Source: Cichorium intybus (taxonomy: Eukaryota > Streptophyta > Magnoliopsida > Asterales > Asteraceae). Taken from it: a stretch of 64,000 nt of DNA. Position numbers and translations under genes: made by a program. This document shows, one piece after another, positions 24,912 through 41,421 of the stretch; position 1 is the stretch's first letter, and each line of letters opens with the position of its first letter. The notes below the pieces were generated by a model, which saw only the letters and a program-made list of their open reading frames with translations, ran no database searches and had not been told where the DNA came from. The stretch spans positions 59,367,854 to 59,431,853 of the forward strand of contig CM042011.1 in NCBI GenBank assembly GCA_023525715.1, read 5' to 3'.

Positions 24912-25783
24912 CTTTATCATAACATTTATGAGTACAAACTAATAATATGAATGATTTTTGTGATTATTAAATTAATATATTAATAAATAAATAATAACAA
25001 ATATTTGTTAATCATAATTTTAAATCATTGATCATCTTTTTTTTGAATGACTCATTGATCATCTATCACATTAAATTGATGTGTGTATATGTATATATTG
25101 AATAACAAACATATCAAACATATTGATCTTTATACATAACAAAGAACAAATAATACGAAAGAAAATTTATACAACAACTTTTAATAACACAAAATTCTTA
25201 AAACACCTATGATAGCATTTATATTCAAAAACAACATATTGGACATTCATAAATCATACAATAAGAACATATAAGCACCAACATACATTTGATATGTTTT
25301 CTTTTTTGAGAAAATTTATCAAACTCTCGTTTTTTTATCCTTTAACTAAAAAAGAAGATTATCGGTATTGTAGATTTACCTCTCATCACAAACTATATTA
25401 TCCCAAGAAATTTAACATTATAACCATTGATGCTTCAAAACCCATTTCTTCCTTTTCATATTTGCATCACAAACTCTTCAAAATATGATGATTTTTGTGA
25501 GAAAATCTTGTTTATATACTACTAATATACTCACTACATATTAATGAGAGGAAGATAAAAAGTCATTAGTTTTATAAATATGAAGAAACAATTAGTTAAA
25601 ACCTATTAAATCTAATAATAAGAAGCCATAAGTTAGAAAACTTCTGAGTGGTAGTGATTAATTGCTTGAAAGTTGAAAAGTTATGGAGGTTTCAAATGAA
25701 TATGGTGCAAGAATGAGACATATCTTGAATCATATCATTTGGATGGCCTCCTTTATAAGATTTATATAGATTATAAGATTTAT

Positions 25784-26587
<804 letters not shown>

Positions 26588-27449
26588 ATATATAGATATA
26601 GATGATTCAAAATCATTGATAATAAGTAATTATAACTAACGATGCAAAATAATGAACCATAAGTATCAGACTCTAAATATACAAATTAGGCGTAAATTCT
26701 ACAAAACCTTCAAATTATGCATAAGTATCAGACATTTAAGCATCAAACCTCTCGTAATGTTATAAGCATCAAACCTTTAAAATGCAAAAGCTATAAATGA
26801 GGCATACAACTAGAAAAACTAATTAGACGTTAATATTTTGCTTTCATGTTGTAGGTAGTGTTGGCCGGTGGAAGATGAACTAAGATGATAAAAACGATGA
26901 ACACTAGAATGTCATTTTCTATTCTTCAAGTATCTCTTATTCTTTAAGAATTTTAAATTATTTTTCATGAATTTTAGTTATTCACTTGTAATTATTTTTT
27001 ATTCAATGAGAATGTTTTTATATTATATTTTAAGAATGTTAGTAATAAACTTGTAATTTATATAGTATTATTCAAGAATGAACATTATTTTAATGGAAGT
27101 TGATTTGTAATTTTCTTTCTTCAAGAATTTCGTTTATTTTTTCAAGAAGATAATTATCATTCTTCAAGAATATCAGTTATATAAATATCTCGTATTCTTT
27201 AAGAATAAGAATGAGAAGTTTGAAAGATGAATTGACGAGAAATATTAATTTTCATAAATTTTAATTTTGTAATTTTAAATTTTGATTTGAAATGTATATT
27301 CCTTAAAATCCAAATTTTCCATATTTTGTGGTAAACAAATTGTGTAATATACCATTATATTTGTTTACAAATAAAAAAGAATTAATATTTTCCAATTAAT
27401 TACCATCATGTCATCATCCATCTTAACCATTGATTCCTTTAATGAAAGG
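26588..27449. other. AT-rich non-coding region
   Basis: From about 26930 to 27215 short degenerate palindromes of the type ATTCTTNAAGAAT recur. No gene is visible. Confidence 0.5.
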
Positions 27450-28111
<662 letters not shown>

Positions 28112-28161
28112 AGGTCATACAATCATACAATACTTAGTATCCACATTTACTCTTAAATCTC

Positions 28162-28788
<627 letters not shown>

Positions 28789-28877
<89 letters not shown>

Positions 28878-28956
28878 TGTATGTATGTATGTATGTATGT
28901 ATGTATGTATGTATGTATGTATGTATGTATGTATGTATGTATGTATGTATGTATGT
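28789..28956. repeat. (AT)n-(GTAT)n microsatellite
   Basis: TA run to 28850, then about 26 GTAT tetramers. Confidence 0.97.
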
Positions 28957-28995
28957 TGTCGATGCGTTTTGAACCGTTGTTTTATAACTATAAAT

Positions 28996-29145
28996 CACAC
29001 CGCATAATACGATTTACAAAAATTACGAACCAAACTCACCCTATAAAATTTCAATACAACATTATACTGCCACACCGCATAATACGATTTACAAAAATTA
29101 CGAACCAAACTCACCCTATAAAATTTCAATACTACATTATACGAT
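28996..29145. repeat. 75-bp tandem duplication, two copies
   Basis: CACACCGCATAATACGATTT starts at 28996 and 29071. The copies are nearly identical. Confidence 0.9.
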
Positions 29146-29608
29146 ACAATATAGTACGATATGGACGGGTTTTACCATTTGATAGAACTCCTACAACTAC
29201 GTATACCCATAAAGCAACAAGGTTGTCTATCTTGAACACGTAAAAGGCTGCGCCCGATAAAAGATTCAGAATTTTGAAAGATGTGTTGGTCAAAATGTAA
29301 CAGTAGTATCAAAATGTATATGGAGATGCTTTAAGCACCAATAATTTTAGAACCAATCAAACACCAACGACTTCTTCAAATAAAAAGTCGGTAACTTTAA
29401 AGAACTACATCTGTCCTCATTTTCAACAAGTTTTACACTTAACATATTCCCGAAATTTTGGGCTTTTAATTTCCCACATTTAATAGCTGCTTTTTCGCCC
29501 ATATTTCTAGTTTCTTAAATAAATAAAAAGTCGGTAACTTTAAAGAACTACATCTGTATAGCTTTTGTAACCCTTGTTGAAATTTTTGATAGTTCTATTT
29601 TAAAAAGA
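29146..29608. other. non-coding stretch with a 37-bp direct repeat
   Basis: A 37-bp sequence (AAATAAAAAGTCGGTAACTT and onward) occurs at 29378-29414 and 29521-29557 with no mismatch seen. Nothing else is recognised. Confidence 0.6.
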
Positions 29609-29934
29609 GTAAATTTTATAAAAGATATTAAATATTTAAAAAAATTCGATTTTGACACTGTGTTATTTTTTTTTTCAATTACGTTATTAAGTTTCCAATT
29701 TTTTTATTTAAGTCATTATGTTTTTAAGTTTGTTTCAATATTGACCACGTGACCGGTCAACCCGGTTTTCAGCTGATGTGATATGCTGACATGGTATCAA
29801 GATGTCAAAATTGAAAACATAATAACTTAATTGGAATAAATTGAAAACTTAGTGTCTTAATTGAAAAAATATAACACAGCGTCAAAATTGAAATTTTTTT
29901 ATAAACTTAGTGGCTTTTTTTGAAATTGTCCTAC
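29609..29934. mobile_element. foldback MITE, copy 1
   Basis: The two halves are inverted repeats of each other around GGTCAACCCGGTTTTCAGCTG. The right end reads AAATTGTCCTAC. A related copy in inverted orientation lies at 33229-33550. Confidence 0.6.
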
Positions 29935-30766
29935 TTTTTTTTAAAAGTATAAAAACCTCTTTATATTATTTTTAGTAGTATATGTATTTTTACAAGTATA
30001 GATACATTTTCAAAAGTATACATGCGTATTTTTATGATTTTAAATATATAAATATGTTTTTTTTGCTTATAAACATGTATAAATTAATAAAAGACGTATT
30101 ATAAAACGATTTCAAGCCTTTTTCTCAATATTTTTCCATTATAAACATGTTTTTGTCTGATACGATACGTGATTATATGCAAAACAAAACGTATTTTATA
30201 TTTCTAAACATTAAAATAAGTATTTGTTCGTTAATTTATATTTGTCTGTTTATGTTCATTCGGGTATGTTGGTTTTAGTTCGCTCGTGTATGTTTCTTCA
30301 TTTAGAAGTACAAATACACATTTTTATGTTAGTTTAAGTTCGTTCGGTTAGAAGTATAATACATTTTTATAAGTATAAATATTTTTAGAAGTATAAATAT
30401 GTATGTTTACATCTTTAGAAGTATAAATACATAGTTTTATGTTGGTTTAACTTCGTTCGGTTAGAAGTATAACATTTTTAGAAGTATAAATACATACATT
30501 ACATCTTTAGAAGTATAAAACATATTTTTTATGTTTTTTTAGAAGTATAAATATATTTTTATATTTTTTAAAAGTACGAATATATTCTTTTATATGTTAA
30601 AATATGTTTTTTTAGAAATATATATACATTTTTTATGTTTTTACAAGTATACATACATATTTCAAGAGTATAAATGCTTTTTTTAAGTATAAATATATTC
30701 TTTTATATATTAAAATATGTTTTTTATGTTTTTAGAAGTAAACATACATCTTTCAAGAGTATACTT
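29935..30766. other. AT-rich region with recurring AGAAGTATAAATACAT words
   Basis: The word AGAAGTATAAATACAT and variants recur about a dozen times at irregular spacing. No gene is visible. Confidence 0.5.
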
Positions 30767-31180
30767 AGGGCTGTATACGAACCAAACGAACACGAACGGA
30801 GGCATGATCATGTTCGTTCATTTAAGTTTAACCGAACAAATGAACGAACACGAACGCATAAACGAACGAAGTTCATTGTTCATGTTCGTTTGTTAAAATA
30901 TTCCTTTGTTCATGTTCGTTTACGTTCGTTTATGTTCGTTCATTAAGGTTCTAAACGAACATAAATAAACGAACATAAATAGATGAACATAACAAACGAA
31001 AATGAATGAACGTAAACAAACATAATTGAGCAAGAACAAACGAACATAAAGCAACCTAAATGAAGATAAATATTGATAAACGACCATTAGCATCTAAACA
31101 CTAAACCATACCTAAATACATGTATTGTAGCAAATCCTACGATCTAAAAACATCAAAAAGTCCTTAAAATATAGTCTTTT

Positions 31181-33019
<1,839 letters not shown>

Positions 33020-33228
33020 CGAACATAAACGAACGTTCATGAACGTAAATGAACGAACAACACCAATGTTCATGTTCGTTCGTTAAACTAAACGAACAAA
33101 CAATCTTGTTCATGTTCGTTCATTTACTAAATAAACGAACATAAACGAACTTCCCGCCGAACAAATCACGAACGGTTCGCTGAACGTTCAGTTCGTTTAC
33201 AGCAATTGTATTTATACTTTTAGAAAAT

Positions 33229-33550
33229 GTAGGACAAATTCCAAAAAAGACATTAAGTTTTTTAAAAATTTCGATTTTGACATTGTATTATTTTTTTTCA
33301 ATTAAATCATTAGGTTTTCAATTTTTTCCAATTAAGTCACTATCTATTCATTTTTGACATCTTGGTGCCACATCACCATGTCACATCAGCTGAAAACCAG
33401 GTTGACCGGGCACGTGGTCAATATTAAAACAAAATTGAAAATATAGTGACGTAAATAAAAAAAAATTGAAAACTTAGTGACTTAATTAAAAAAAACACAA
33501 TATCAAAATCTAAATTTTTTTAAAACTTATCGTATTTTATGAAATTTTCC
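33229..33550. mobile_element. foldback MITE, copy 2 (inverted)
   Basis: Starts GTAGGACAAATTCC and is internally self-complementary around CATCAGCTGAAAACCAGG. It resembles the reverse complement of 29609-29934. Confidence 0.6.
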
Positions 33551-33754
33551 TTTTTTAAAAGCCGATTACACCACCTTAAAATCTATTAGTTACATATACT
33601 ATTGGGCTAACATGAATCCTGGATACCGGTTGCCTTCTGCAAAGGGATTTTAAATTTTGTTTTTGTTTTTTTTTTTTTTTTTGGATAGCATTTCCTAACC
33701 TTTGTTATTGTGATAATAATTTCTTAAAAAAATATAGAAACTTTCTTGCAACCC

Positions 33755-33799
<45 letters not shown>

Positions 33800-34080
33800 C
33801 GAGGTCTTACGATTTGAGGATGACTAAGGATTCCAGTAGCTCGTAAAGTGTTACTAAGGGTCAGCCTTTGAAAATGAAGTGAAACTATAGGGACCTAAAA
33901 GATATTAAAGCAAACCTTGAATCAAAGCACCGCCCTTCTCAGGAATCCAGCAGGCCAATCAAACGTTGTATAACTCCAAGTACGCTTGCAAAGCCAACAA
34001 CACGAGTTAGCTTTTGTGTTCTACAAAACGTTTGAAGATGGGTCTAACAAAAATTCATATATTCACAGAAATTATAATTA
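33551..34080. other. non-coding stretch with a 42-nt poly(A)
   Basis: The A run is at 33756-33797. The roughly 250 bp after it are less AT-rich and somewhat gene-like, but I find no frame or known motif. Confidence 0.45.
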
Positions 34081-34089
34081 AGAGGGTTA

Positions 34090-34880
34090 TACCAAGTCAA
34101 AAACTATATGAGTCTATTTGGTATAACAGAATAGAATTATGAGAAAATGAAATGGACAACGTGATAAATAAGCAAGGTAATACATGAATTATTACATTTC
34201 ATTTTAACGTTTGGTTGGGTCGAATAAATAAAATAATCATTCAAACATAGTGTTTTTTAATATATAAAAAACTAAACAAAGTAAATTTAATAAATAAATA
34301 AGAAAACGTTATTTTATAAAATAATTTTTTGTTAGTTAAAAATATATATATTTAAATAAATTACATATTATATTTCATTCAAAATACATATTATATGTTC
34401 TGCAAATATTTAAAAATAAAATAATAATTTAAATCAAAAGATACAAAATAAATAGAACAATATACCATAAAATCTTAAAATATAAATATAATAGAAAATT
34501 ATTTAATTTTGAAAAGTAAAAAAATTTATATAACGAAGTTTTGAAAATTTTTAAAAACTAATATTTATTGAACATTATAATAAAAAGTAATTTAATTGTA
34601 TTATATATCATTCAATTCCATAAGAGAGTGAAAAAAAAACTCATCCCTTATGGAATGAAATTCAGCCAAGAATAAGGAATCACATTACATGGGGAATGCT
34701 CAATTCAATTTATTCGAGCAATCAAACATGAGTTTTTTTTCATTCCGACGAAATACATCATTACATTCTTTTTTCGATTAGTGAATATCAAACATTACAT
34801 ATATCACCGCTGAGTTTTTTTTCATTCCGACGGAATACATCATTACATTCCTTTTCGATTACCGCATATCAAACATTGCA
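34090..34880. mobile_element. possible MITE with a tandem-duplicated right end
   Basis: The left side reads TTTGGTATAACAGAATAGAA. The right side carries CATTCCGACGRAATACATCA...GAATATCAAACATTACATAT twice (about 34740 and 34826). Such ATTCC/GGTAT palindromic ends are common in plant MITEs. The boundaries are uncertain. Confidence 0.4.
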
Positions 34881-35704
34881 TATATCTAGTGTTTGTCGCT
34901 TTAAGGATTTATGTTTGACGTGGGTTATAGGATGGGGCCCGATGACCGGACGAGGTTTTCGGCGGATTACTCTCCTGTTTGTGTCGTACGCTTCGTATGG
35001 AAGAGTCGTGGTTGGATGTTCCATCTCAGGTTTCGGCAACAACGGTCGTGCGTGTGGTAGGTTCGGACCCAAGTGAGGGAGAACCCGGAAGGTTGGGTAA
35101 GAGGATATGGTTTTCTCCATGTTTTTCGTTTGGTAGTTGGGATACCGTGAGTTCTTTGACGATTGAATGCTAAGCTCAACTCTACAGGACTACCTCGTGA
35201 GTGGATGGGGCAGTGGTGATGGAATCATTCGATATTGGAAGGATTTTGATCACTGAGATAGGGATCGTTTGGGTATTAGTCTTGGGTAACGGGTGAAGAT
35301 TCGAACCAGTTTGGTTTCGGATTGGGCCATGAGCGTGAGAGTGCGGAGGGCGTCTCTATAGGGTAGCATGGGTTATACGCGAGGATATCTGGTTGGCTTG
35401 AACCAAGCATCAGACGAATGGGTAGTCTTATTATGATGGGGAATTACGACCGAAAGTATGGGACGATGTGCAGATGGAAATGGATGAGGGAGCCGACTTG
35501 TTGACCAATGGGTTCTGGAGTGGCGTCTGGGTTTAATCTCTATGGTAAATGTGGTTATCTCTTCTCTCATTTGGCAGGTAATAGTTTAGGCTGAGGATAT
35601 GGAGTTAGGAAACCGGGTTAGGAAGGTTATGTGTAGCCCTATGGGCTGATTGTCATGTGGTACATGTTATCTTTTAGTCGCTTGATCAGTTCTCCCAACT
35701 ACGG

Positions 35705-35825
35705 GAGAGGATGAATCAGAGAAGGACTACGAGTCTAGCGGTGAGCTGGACCAAAGAACATGAAACGATGAATCGGGGAAGGATTGCGAGTCCGGTTGTA
35801 AGTTGGGTGGAGCAAAGAACCCGGA
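35705..35825 (+). repeat. about 60-bp diverged tandem duplication
   Basis: GATGAATCRGRGAAGGAYTR...CAAAGAAC occurs twice in a row with many transitions. Confidence 0.6.
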
Positions 35826-36483
35826 GATCCTTATTTGTGGACGAATTAGAGAGCCTGAATGTTCTGCCTATGTGTCAGACGTGTTAGGGAAAGCTTGAGA
35901 GTCCTTAGATGCGGATAGAGCGGGAATAGCTGATGGATTGTGTATACATTGTGCACCATGTGTGTGGACCCTGATTGTTTGAGAACTCTTGGATAGAGTG
36001 CATGTGGAATGGAAGACCTACGGTTGGGACTGTGTACTTCGTTCTTCTAGGTTTATACCCTTGTGTCTCTATCGAGATGGTACATGTTGGACGGGGTAGC
36101 ATTGGGGCAGTAAGAACCTTCTGGTGATGAGCGTCGGAAGCTTGTGGGACGTCATTGATTCGGGGGCGTAGAACGTCATGGTTGTTTGGCGTGTGTCGTG
36201 GTATCAGATCTTTGTTGGCTAAATGGGTTATCGGTGAGTTGGGCAGGCCTATTTCTTAGGATTATTAGGTTCATTCGATGTGAGTTATGATACCTTATGT
36301 AATAACGGTTTTGTGTTATTCGTTGTTCGTGTTCTGCAAATCTTTAAACTTTATATAGGGAAGGTTGTCAACTCAGTTATAAGGGCAACAATGTCATGAG
36401 TGTGCCTCGATCGGGCGTGAGGATTTGGGAAGAAGGTCGTGCATTGGCTGGCGATCGTCTGAGATTGCTCTTATGCATCGCGT

Positions 36484-36795
36484 GATTAAATGATGGGTTA
36501 AGTTCTAGGGCATCGGTCTGCTTTAGGCGTCCTTGGTGGGCAATTAGAGTTAAGAATTACAGGATGGTTGACTCGTGAGAGCGTTAAGGATGACGTGTAT
36601 GTATTGAAGTCTGGGAACAAGGAAGTGGATGCACGCATGATTAAATGATGGGTTAAGTTCTAGGGTATCAGTTCGCTTTAAGCGTCCTTGGTGGGCTATT
36701 AGAGTCAGGAATTACGGGATGGTTGACCAGTGAAAACATTAAGGATGACGTGTATGTATTGAAGTCTGGGAACAATGGTGTGGATGTGGGCGCGG
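36484..36795 (+). repeat. 155-bp tandem duplication next to the PPT
   Basis: GATTAAATGATGGGTTAAGT starts at 36484 and 36639. Both copies end in GTATTGAAGTCTGGGAACAA. Confidence 0.88.
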
Positions 36796-36817
36796 ATTTT
36801 GAGGACGAAATCCAAAT

Positions 36818-36831
36818 AAGTGGAGGAGAGT
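36818..36831 (+). other. polypurine tract
   Basis: AAGTGGAGGAGAG lies directly before the TGTAAGACCC start of the LTR. It primes plus-strand synthesis in LTR elements. Confidence 0.75.
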
Positions 36832-38105
36832 TGTAAGACCCTGTTTCGGAATGAGCAAGTTTGGATTTAAAGAAGTTGGTTTTGGGAAAACCTAGAGATA
36901 GCACCGCAATCTAACAAAAGCATGTTTTTAAAATTGCGGATATAGCGACATTATCTTAAGGGATAGCGATGATATCTGTCGCAATCTAACAAAAGCGCAT
37001 TTAAGGGCTCCAAACCCTAGGAACCGTCATTCTCACCCTTTGGAGCCTCTTGAACTCTATGTCTCTCACTCTCACTCTAAACCCTAGCCTCCTTGTAGTG
37101 TTTTTGGCTCATTAGATCATCCTGAAAGGTTTGTTGAAGAGAAAGAAGGTGTGGGGGTGGTGCTAGAAAGTATTTTCCAAGCTTGAATAAGCAAGATCTG
37201 AATTCCCTAGACCTGCGTAAGCCTAAAGCTTCCATTTTTATGATTAGAAGCTTCATCTTGTTGTTTGGATTACATTTTGTGGCATGAAATGGAGTAATGG
37301 TCCCTTTGTTGCTTTGTCCATGGAAGGAACAGAAAAAGGTCAGGCCTTTATGTCCTTAGTTACACCTTTAGACCTTTTAAGTCAACTTAAGAGTAAGCCC
37401 AACTCTCTCTAGTTCTTAGCATGGTGATTTTGGCTAGTTTTAAGCTTTTAGGACTTAGGTTTTAAGATTATCATGCATTGGGCATGCATGGCCATAAAGG
37501 TGGCAACTTTATGGATTTATGACCATGTTAGATAAGCTCTGGAAGGTATTAGCCCCTGCCTAAATGGATTGAGTGCCTAATGAAATTTTGGAAAGTTGGT
37601 AGATAGCGACGTTATCTATAGCGATGGCCCCAATCTGATTTTAGACATAGTGGCGCTATCTCAGTGTTGATCGTTGACTTTGACCGTTAACTTTTGACAT
37701 TTGACTTTGACTAGTTGACTTTTGGGTCAACTTGGGTGGATTAGGAAATTAGACCGTAGGATTGGGTTTTGGGTCCTCCGGATTGTGAATTCGGGGCTTT
37801 GTGATAAGGTAGGAGTTCGTGATGATTAGCGTGTGAGGATATCAAAAGCATGTAACTAGAGGTTGTGGATCAGGTGAGTCTCCTCACTATACTATGTGTA
37901 ACGTTGCATGGGTAGGTAATACGGTGTAGAATGATTGTATGTTTTCTTGTTAGGACTGTAAGGGCTTATGTGTAGTCGTATGATTCATTCTTATGTCTTT
38001 GTTGATTATTAAGATAGGCCAGTACCGATTTAGTACTAAGTCAGGTCCCTGGGCAAGCACGATGCATGACTAGTCGTTCCGGCCAACAGTAAGGTGCTGC
38101 ATGAT
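36832..38105 (+). repeat. 3' LTR of a Ty3/gypsy chromovirus (right edge uncertain)
   Basis: Begins TGTAAGACCCTG right after a PPT. Words of the type ATAGCGAYRTTATCT recur. The right end is not fixed; no matching 5' LTR is in the window. Confidence 0.55.
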
Positions 38106-38815
38106 ATAACTATGATTGTATTATATTACACAACATAATCTTGAAAGATGATATCGATATCTCCGTAGAAATAAATGGGGATATGATTCCTGAATTGTGC
38201 AACCTAGGAATTTACTACCAACTTCAATCGGTGTTTATCATATTGAGTATACATACAAACCTTTTTGGACTATTAGTTTATTTAAATTCCTGTATTTATG
38301 TTTTAAATTTTCGTATTTAGGTTTTTAATTACCACTTGTAGTTGTGTGCTTAAATGAAATGCTATTTTTAATTTTTAATTTTGTTTATTATATTTTAAGT
38401 TAATTAATATTTAAATACTTTTCAAAAAATAAAATTAGCAGGGTTGAAAAAAGCGAGTTCCTTAAATTATGTGTTGAGAAAATTGGAAATGAGAAGTGAA
38501 TAAGAAAAACGCATATATGACAAATGGGTTGGAAGGGCTGAGACCCACTATTCCCACCCTTATAAGTGATTAAAAATACAATTTTATTTAAACTTAATTA
38601 ACAATATATAAAAATAGTTTTCCCTCATATTACCTAATAATTATTTATATCTTCAAACTTTGTTAAATAATTAAATAGCTTGTAATATTATCGTTAGTAG
38701 TTCCAGAAAAATAAAAATAAATTTTTGTGCGGGACGACCTCTTTCAAAACACTCATTCAATCATCACAATTCACCAAATGTCTCTTAAGACACATTCTTG
38801 AATAATTTAGATATA
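38106..38815. other. AT-rich non-coding stretch
   Basis: Nothing recognised. The last nine bases, TTAGATATA (38807-38815), are the left TSD of the next element. Confidence 0.5.
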
Positions 38816-40189
38816 GACAAAGTTGTAAAATTGGTCACTGTGGTTTGTCAAAAATTATGGATTGGGTTCAAAAAGTTTCCAACTTGCATTGGAGGTCCAA
38901 AATCAAGAATTTTCCGTGGATTTGGTCCCTGGTAGATTTGAAAAGACTAAAAATACCATTTTGATTTGTTTTCCATTTTTAATGAATATTTTAATATTTT
39001 TGATTAAAAAATAAAAAGAAACCCACCCCCTCCCCCTCTACACCCACCGATACTCTCTCTATCTCTCTCACTTTCACATTCTCTCTTTCTCTCCCCCAGT
39101 AACCCACCCACTCTTTCCTTTTCTCCGGTGTCCTTTCATCTTCTCCGGTGACAATCAGGATCCCAACTAGAGAAAATCAAGTTCCGGTTCAATTTCAATA
39201 TTTTTTGATGGCTCGTACATCAATATTTCGACACAACTTTGGAGGAAATCGGTGATGACATAAAACACATTTGTAGGTTATTTGTTTATCAGGTTCTCCG
39301 ATGATACCTCGGAAAAAGGTGCAATAGGAGATATGGGAGGAGAGAATGGAACGACGACCGAAACACATTCACACACACCGAAAAACATTCACACTAAAAC
39401 CTACAACTCAAACACACATATTCATATCAATTTGATTTGAAATACACACATACACACACACACACACACACACTGAAACACATTCATACACAGATTTATA
39501 TCAATTCAGTTTAAAAACAACACACAATAAAAACCTGCAACTTAAACATACATATTGAGATCAATTTGATTTGAAAAAAGAAAAAGAAAAAATAGAGTTC
39601 TTAATATCAAACCAAATTTAGATCCAGATGATGAAATGATGGATTCACCAGATTCCCAATTCTACTTCTACAAAAGCTATAGCAGGGATTAATATCAAAC
39701 AAAATTTGAAGCCAAAACCTAGAATAATCAAGCAAAAACCTGTAGGCCAACCGGGCTTCAACAAACAGAACCAAGCCCTATAATTCTATTAGAGAAAGCC
39801 TCAATACCAGTCTTAAGTTTTACCAAATCGATGCCCTTGATCTTGGACCTTAATTACTTGGCAAGTAGCCGACAATCTTCGGGTTGTGGACCAAGCGTGA
39901 TTAGACTAAAAACAAGTAGGTTACACGGAAGAAAATAGGAGGTTGGTAAAGGGGATTTGGAAGCGGCAGCAGTGGTGGAGGAAGTGATTGTTTAGAAGTA
40001 AGGCAGTGGTGGAGGTTGAGATGAGGGCCGAGAGGGTTGACAGGAGGATTGCGATGGCAAGAAGAAAATAAAAGTGGAAACGATGGCGATGAAGGTCGTT
40101 GCCAATGGACATCGTCGGAGAAAAACATAGTAGATAGGGAAGAAGAACTGATGCCAAAGGAGAAAGAGAATACGTATTCCTTCATTTCA

Positions 40190-40220
<31 letters not shown>

Positions 40221-40441
40221 TGAGTGAGACCGATAGTGGGTGCATTTTTTAATTAAAAAATGTTAAAATTAATATTACAACATGAAAAAACAGATTAAAA
40301 TGGCAAAACAATCTTTTTAAGTCTGTGAGAGACTAAAACCATGAGAAATCTTGATTTTCGACGTCCCATGAAAGTTGGAAACTTTTTGGATCATGTCCAC
40401 AGTTTTTGATAAATCACAATGACCAGTTTTGCAGTTTTGTC
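38816..40441. mobile_element. non-autonomous Mutator-like (MULE) element, 1626 bp
   Basis: Terminal inverted repeats of about 190 bp start GACAAARYTGYAAAAYTGGTCA. The flanks TTAGATATA (38807-38815) and TTAAATGTA (40442-40450) agree at 7 of 9 positions, with transitions only, so the TSD has aged. The interior has CT-, AC- and GA-rich simple repeats and a minus-strand frame (39901-40245) that looks like low-complexity leader rather than a conserved protein. Confidence 0.8.
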
Positions 40442-40450
40442 TTAAATGTA

Positions 40451-41191
40451 TTGTGGCAGCGGGCAATCAAAGTTTTTGTGAGATTTTAGACTTTATTTAA
40501 AAAAAATGAATTAAAGAAAAAACATTTATTTTTAATAAGACCTTAAGATTTTCTTTAAAATAAAAAGATTGAATATAATAGTTATTACAATTAATTTTAA
40601 ACTTTTTAATTTTTCTGAACTAGTTTTTATCTTTCATCTTTTAGTTTTTAAATAATTTTATGTATTTAAATTTTTAACTATTTTTACTGAACAATTGTAT
40701 ACATATAAAAGTTATAATTTTTACATATCATCTACTAACAATCACTAGCTAGTTTTATCAAACATATTTTAATATAATTAAGTAAAAAACAAATTCTTGA
40801 ATTTATCTTTTTATAAAAGAAAATATAATTCGTTAGAAATAATTAAGATAAAATATGAGGACAATAAGTATTTCTTTTCCTTAAAAGTTCCTCTTTTGGC
40901 AACGTCCAACAACCACACCTTGCAAGAGTCGACTTTGACGTTGCCAATATGGACAACTAAACGTAAATCATCCAAGAATAAAAAGGAAATCGACTACGCT
41001 TTAAATAAAGCTTTTCAAAAAGAAATATAAATGTTTTTCTGAAAATATAATTATAAAATACTTTAACAAAGAACTAAACTAGTGTACAAGTCGTCCTGCT
41101 ATAACTTCTTACAAAAAGAACTCCGGGCCTAATTTTATTGACAAAGAAAAACAATAATAAATACCATGATAATTTACCAGTCAAAACATAA
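40451..41191. other. AT-rich non-coding stretch
   Basis: A plus-strand frame at 40797-41030 has no recognisable motif. I see nothing else. Confidence 0.4.
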
Positions 41192-41415
41192 TTATTCAAT
41201 ATGATTGATGAAGTTGAATGTAAGGGTGGACGGAGTTGGCGACATACTGACAACAGATGGGGTGGCGATATTGGCTGTCCTGGCAGTATTGACGGTATCA
41301 TGGGTTCGACTGATGTGGGTTTTGCAAGATGAGGGTTCAACGATTTCATCATCATTCCCAACCCAGTCAATTGTTGCTCTCTTAACGTGCACCATTGCCT
41401 TTAATACTTGTATAT
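41192..41415 (-). pseudogene. possible C-terminal exon of a host gene
   Basis: The minus-strand frame ending in a stop near 41192 is about 70 codons long, less AT-rich than its surroundings, and has a protein-like mix (VHVKRATIDWVGNDDEIVEP). It is preceded by a T/C-containing stretch ending in AAG or CAAG. Upstream it runs into a CCGGTT-type MITE, so any gene is broken there. I do not recognise the family; it could be chance. Confidence 0.3.
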
Positions 41416-41421
41416 TGAGAG

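Larger units (their letters stand above)
13509..25760 (-). mobile_element. Helitron-like unit 4, split by three nested insertions
   Basis: The left edge carries the hairpin CCTGCGCAACGCGCGGG and CTTG. The right edge starts TCTTATAAAGGAGGCC. The sequence aligns with unit 2 from end to end except for two blocks: 13861-22631 (solo LTR with a nested element) and 22929-24581 (MULE). Removing those blocks restores the unit 2 sequence across both junctions, which fixes the insertion boundaries. Confidence 0.6.
34881..36831 (+). mobile_element. decayed internal region of a chromovirus-type element
   Basis: This block is clearly more GC-rich than its surroundings and ends in GAGGACGAAATCCAAATAAG plus a purine tract, the usual 3' end of a Tekay-type pol followed by the PPT. 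No RT, integrase or gag frame survives, so it is either heavily decayed or a non-coding derivative. The left edge is undefined. Confidence 0.55.

Noticed and set aside
30674..30946. Arg/Asn/Glu-rich 90-codon frame
   Set aside because: It is a translation of repeated GTTCG/CGAAC words at the end of a TIR element.
34869..35179. Overlapping 60-80-codon frames on both strands in the GC-richer block
   Set aside because: They overlap on opposite strands without any recognisable motif and lie in a decayed retroelement interior.
39901..40245. 114-codon Ser/Leu/Pro-rich frame in the third MULE
   Set aside because: It begins in a (CT)n/(GA)n run and has low-complexity composition. A captured gene leader is possible, but a protein is not supported.
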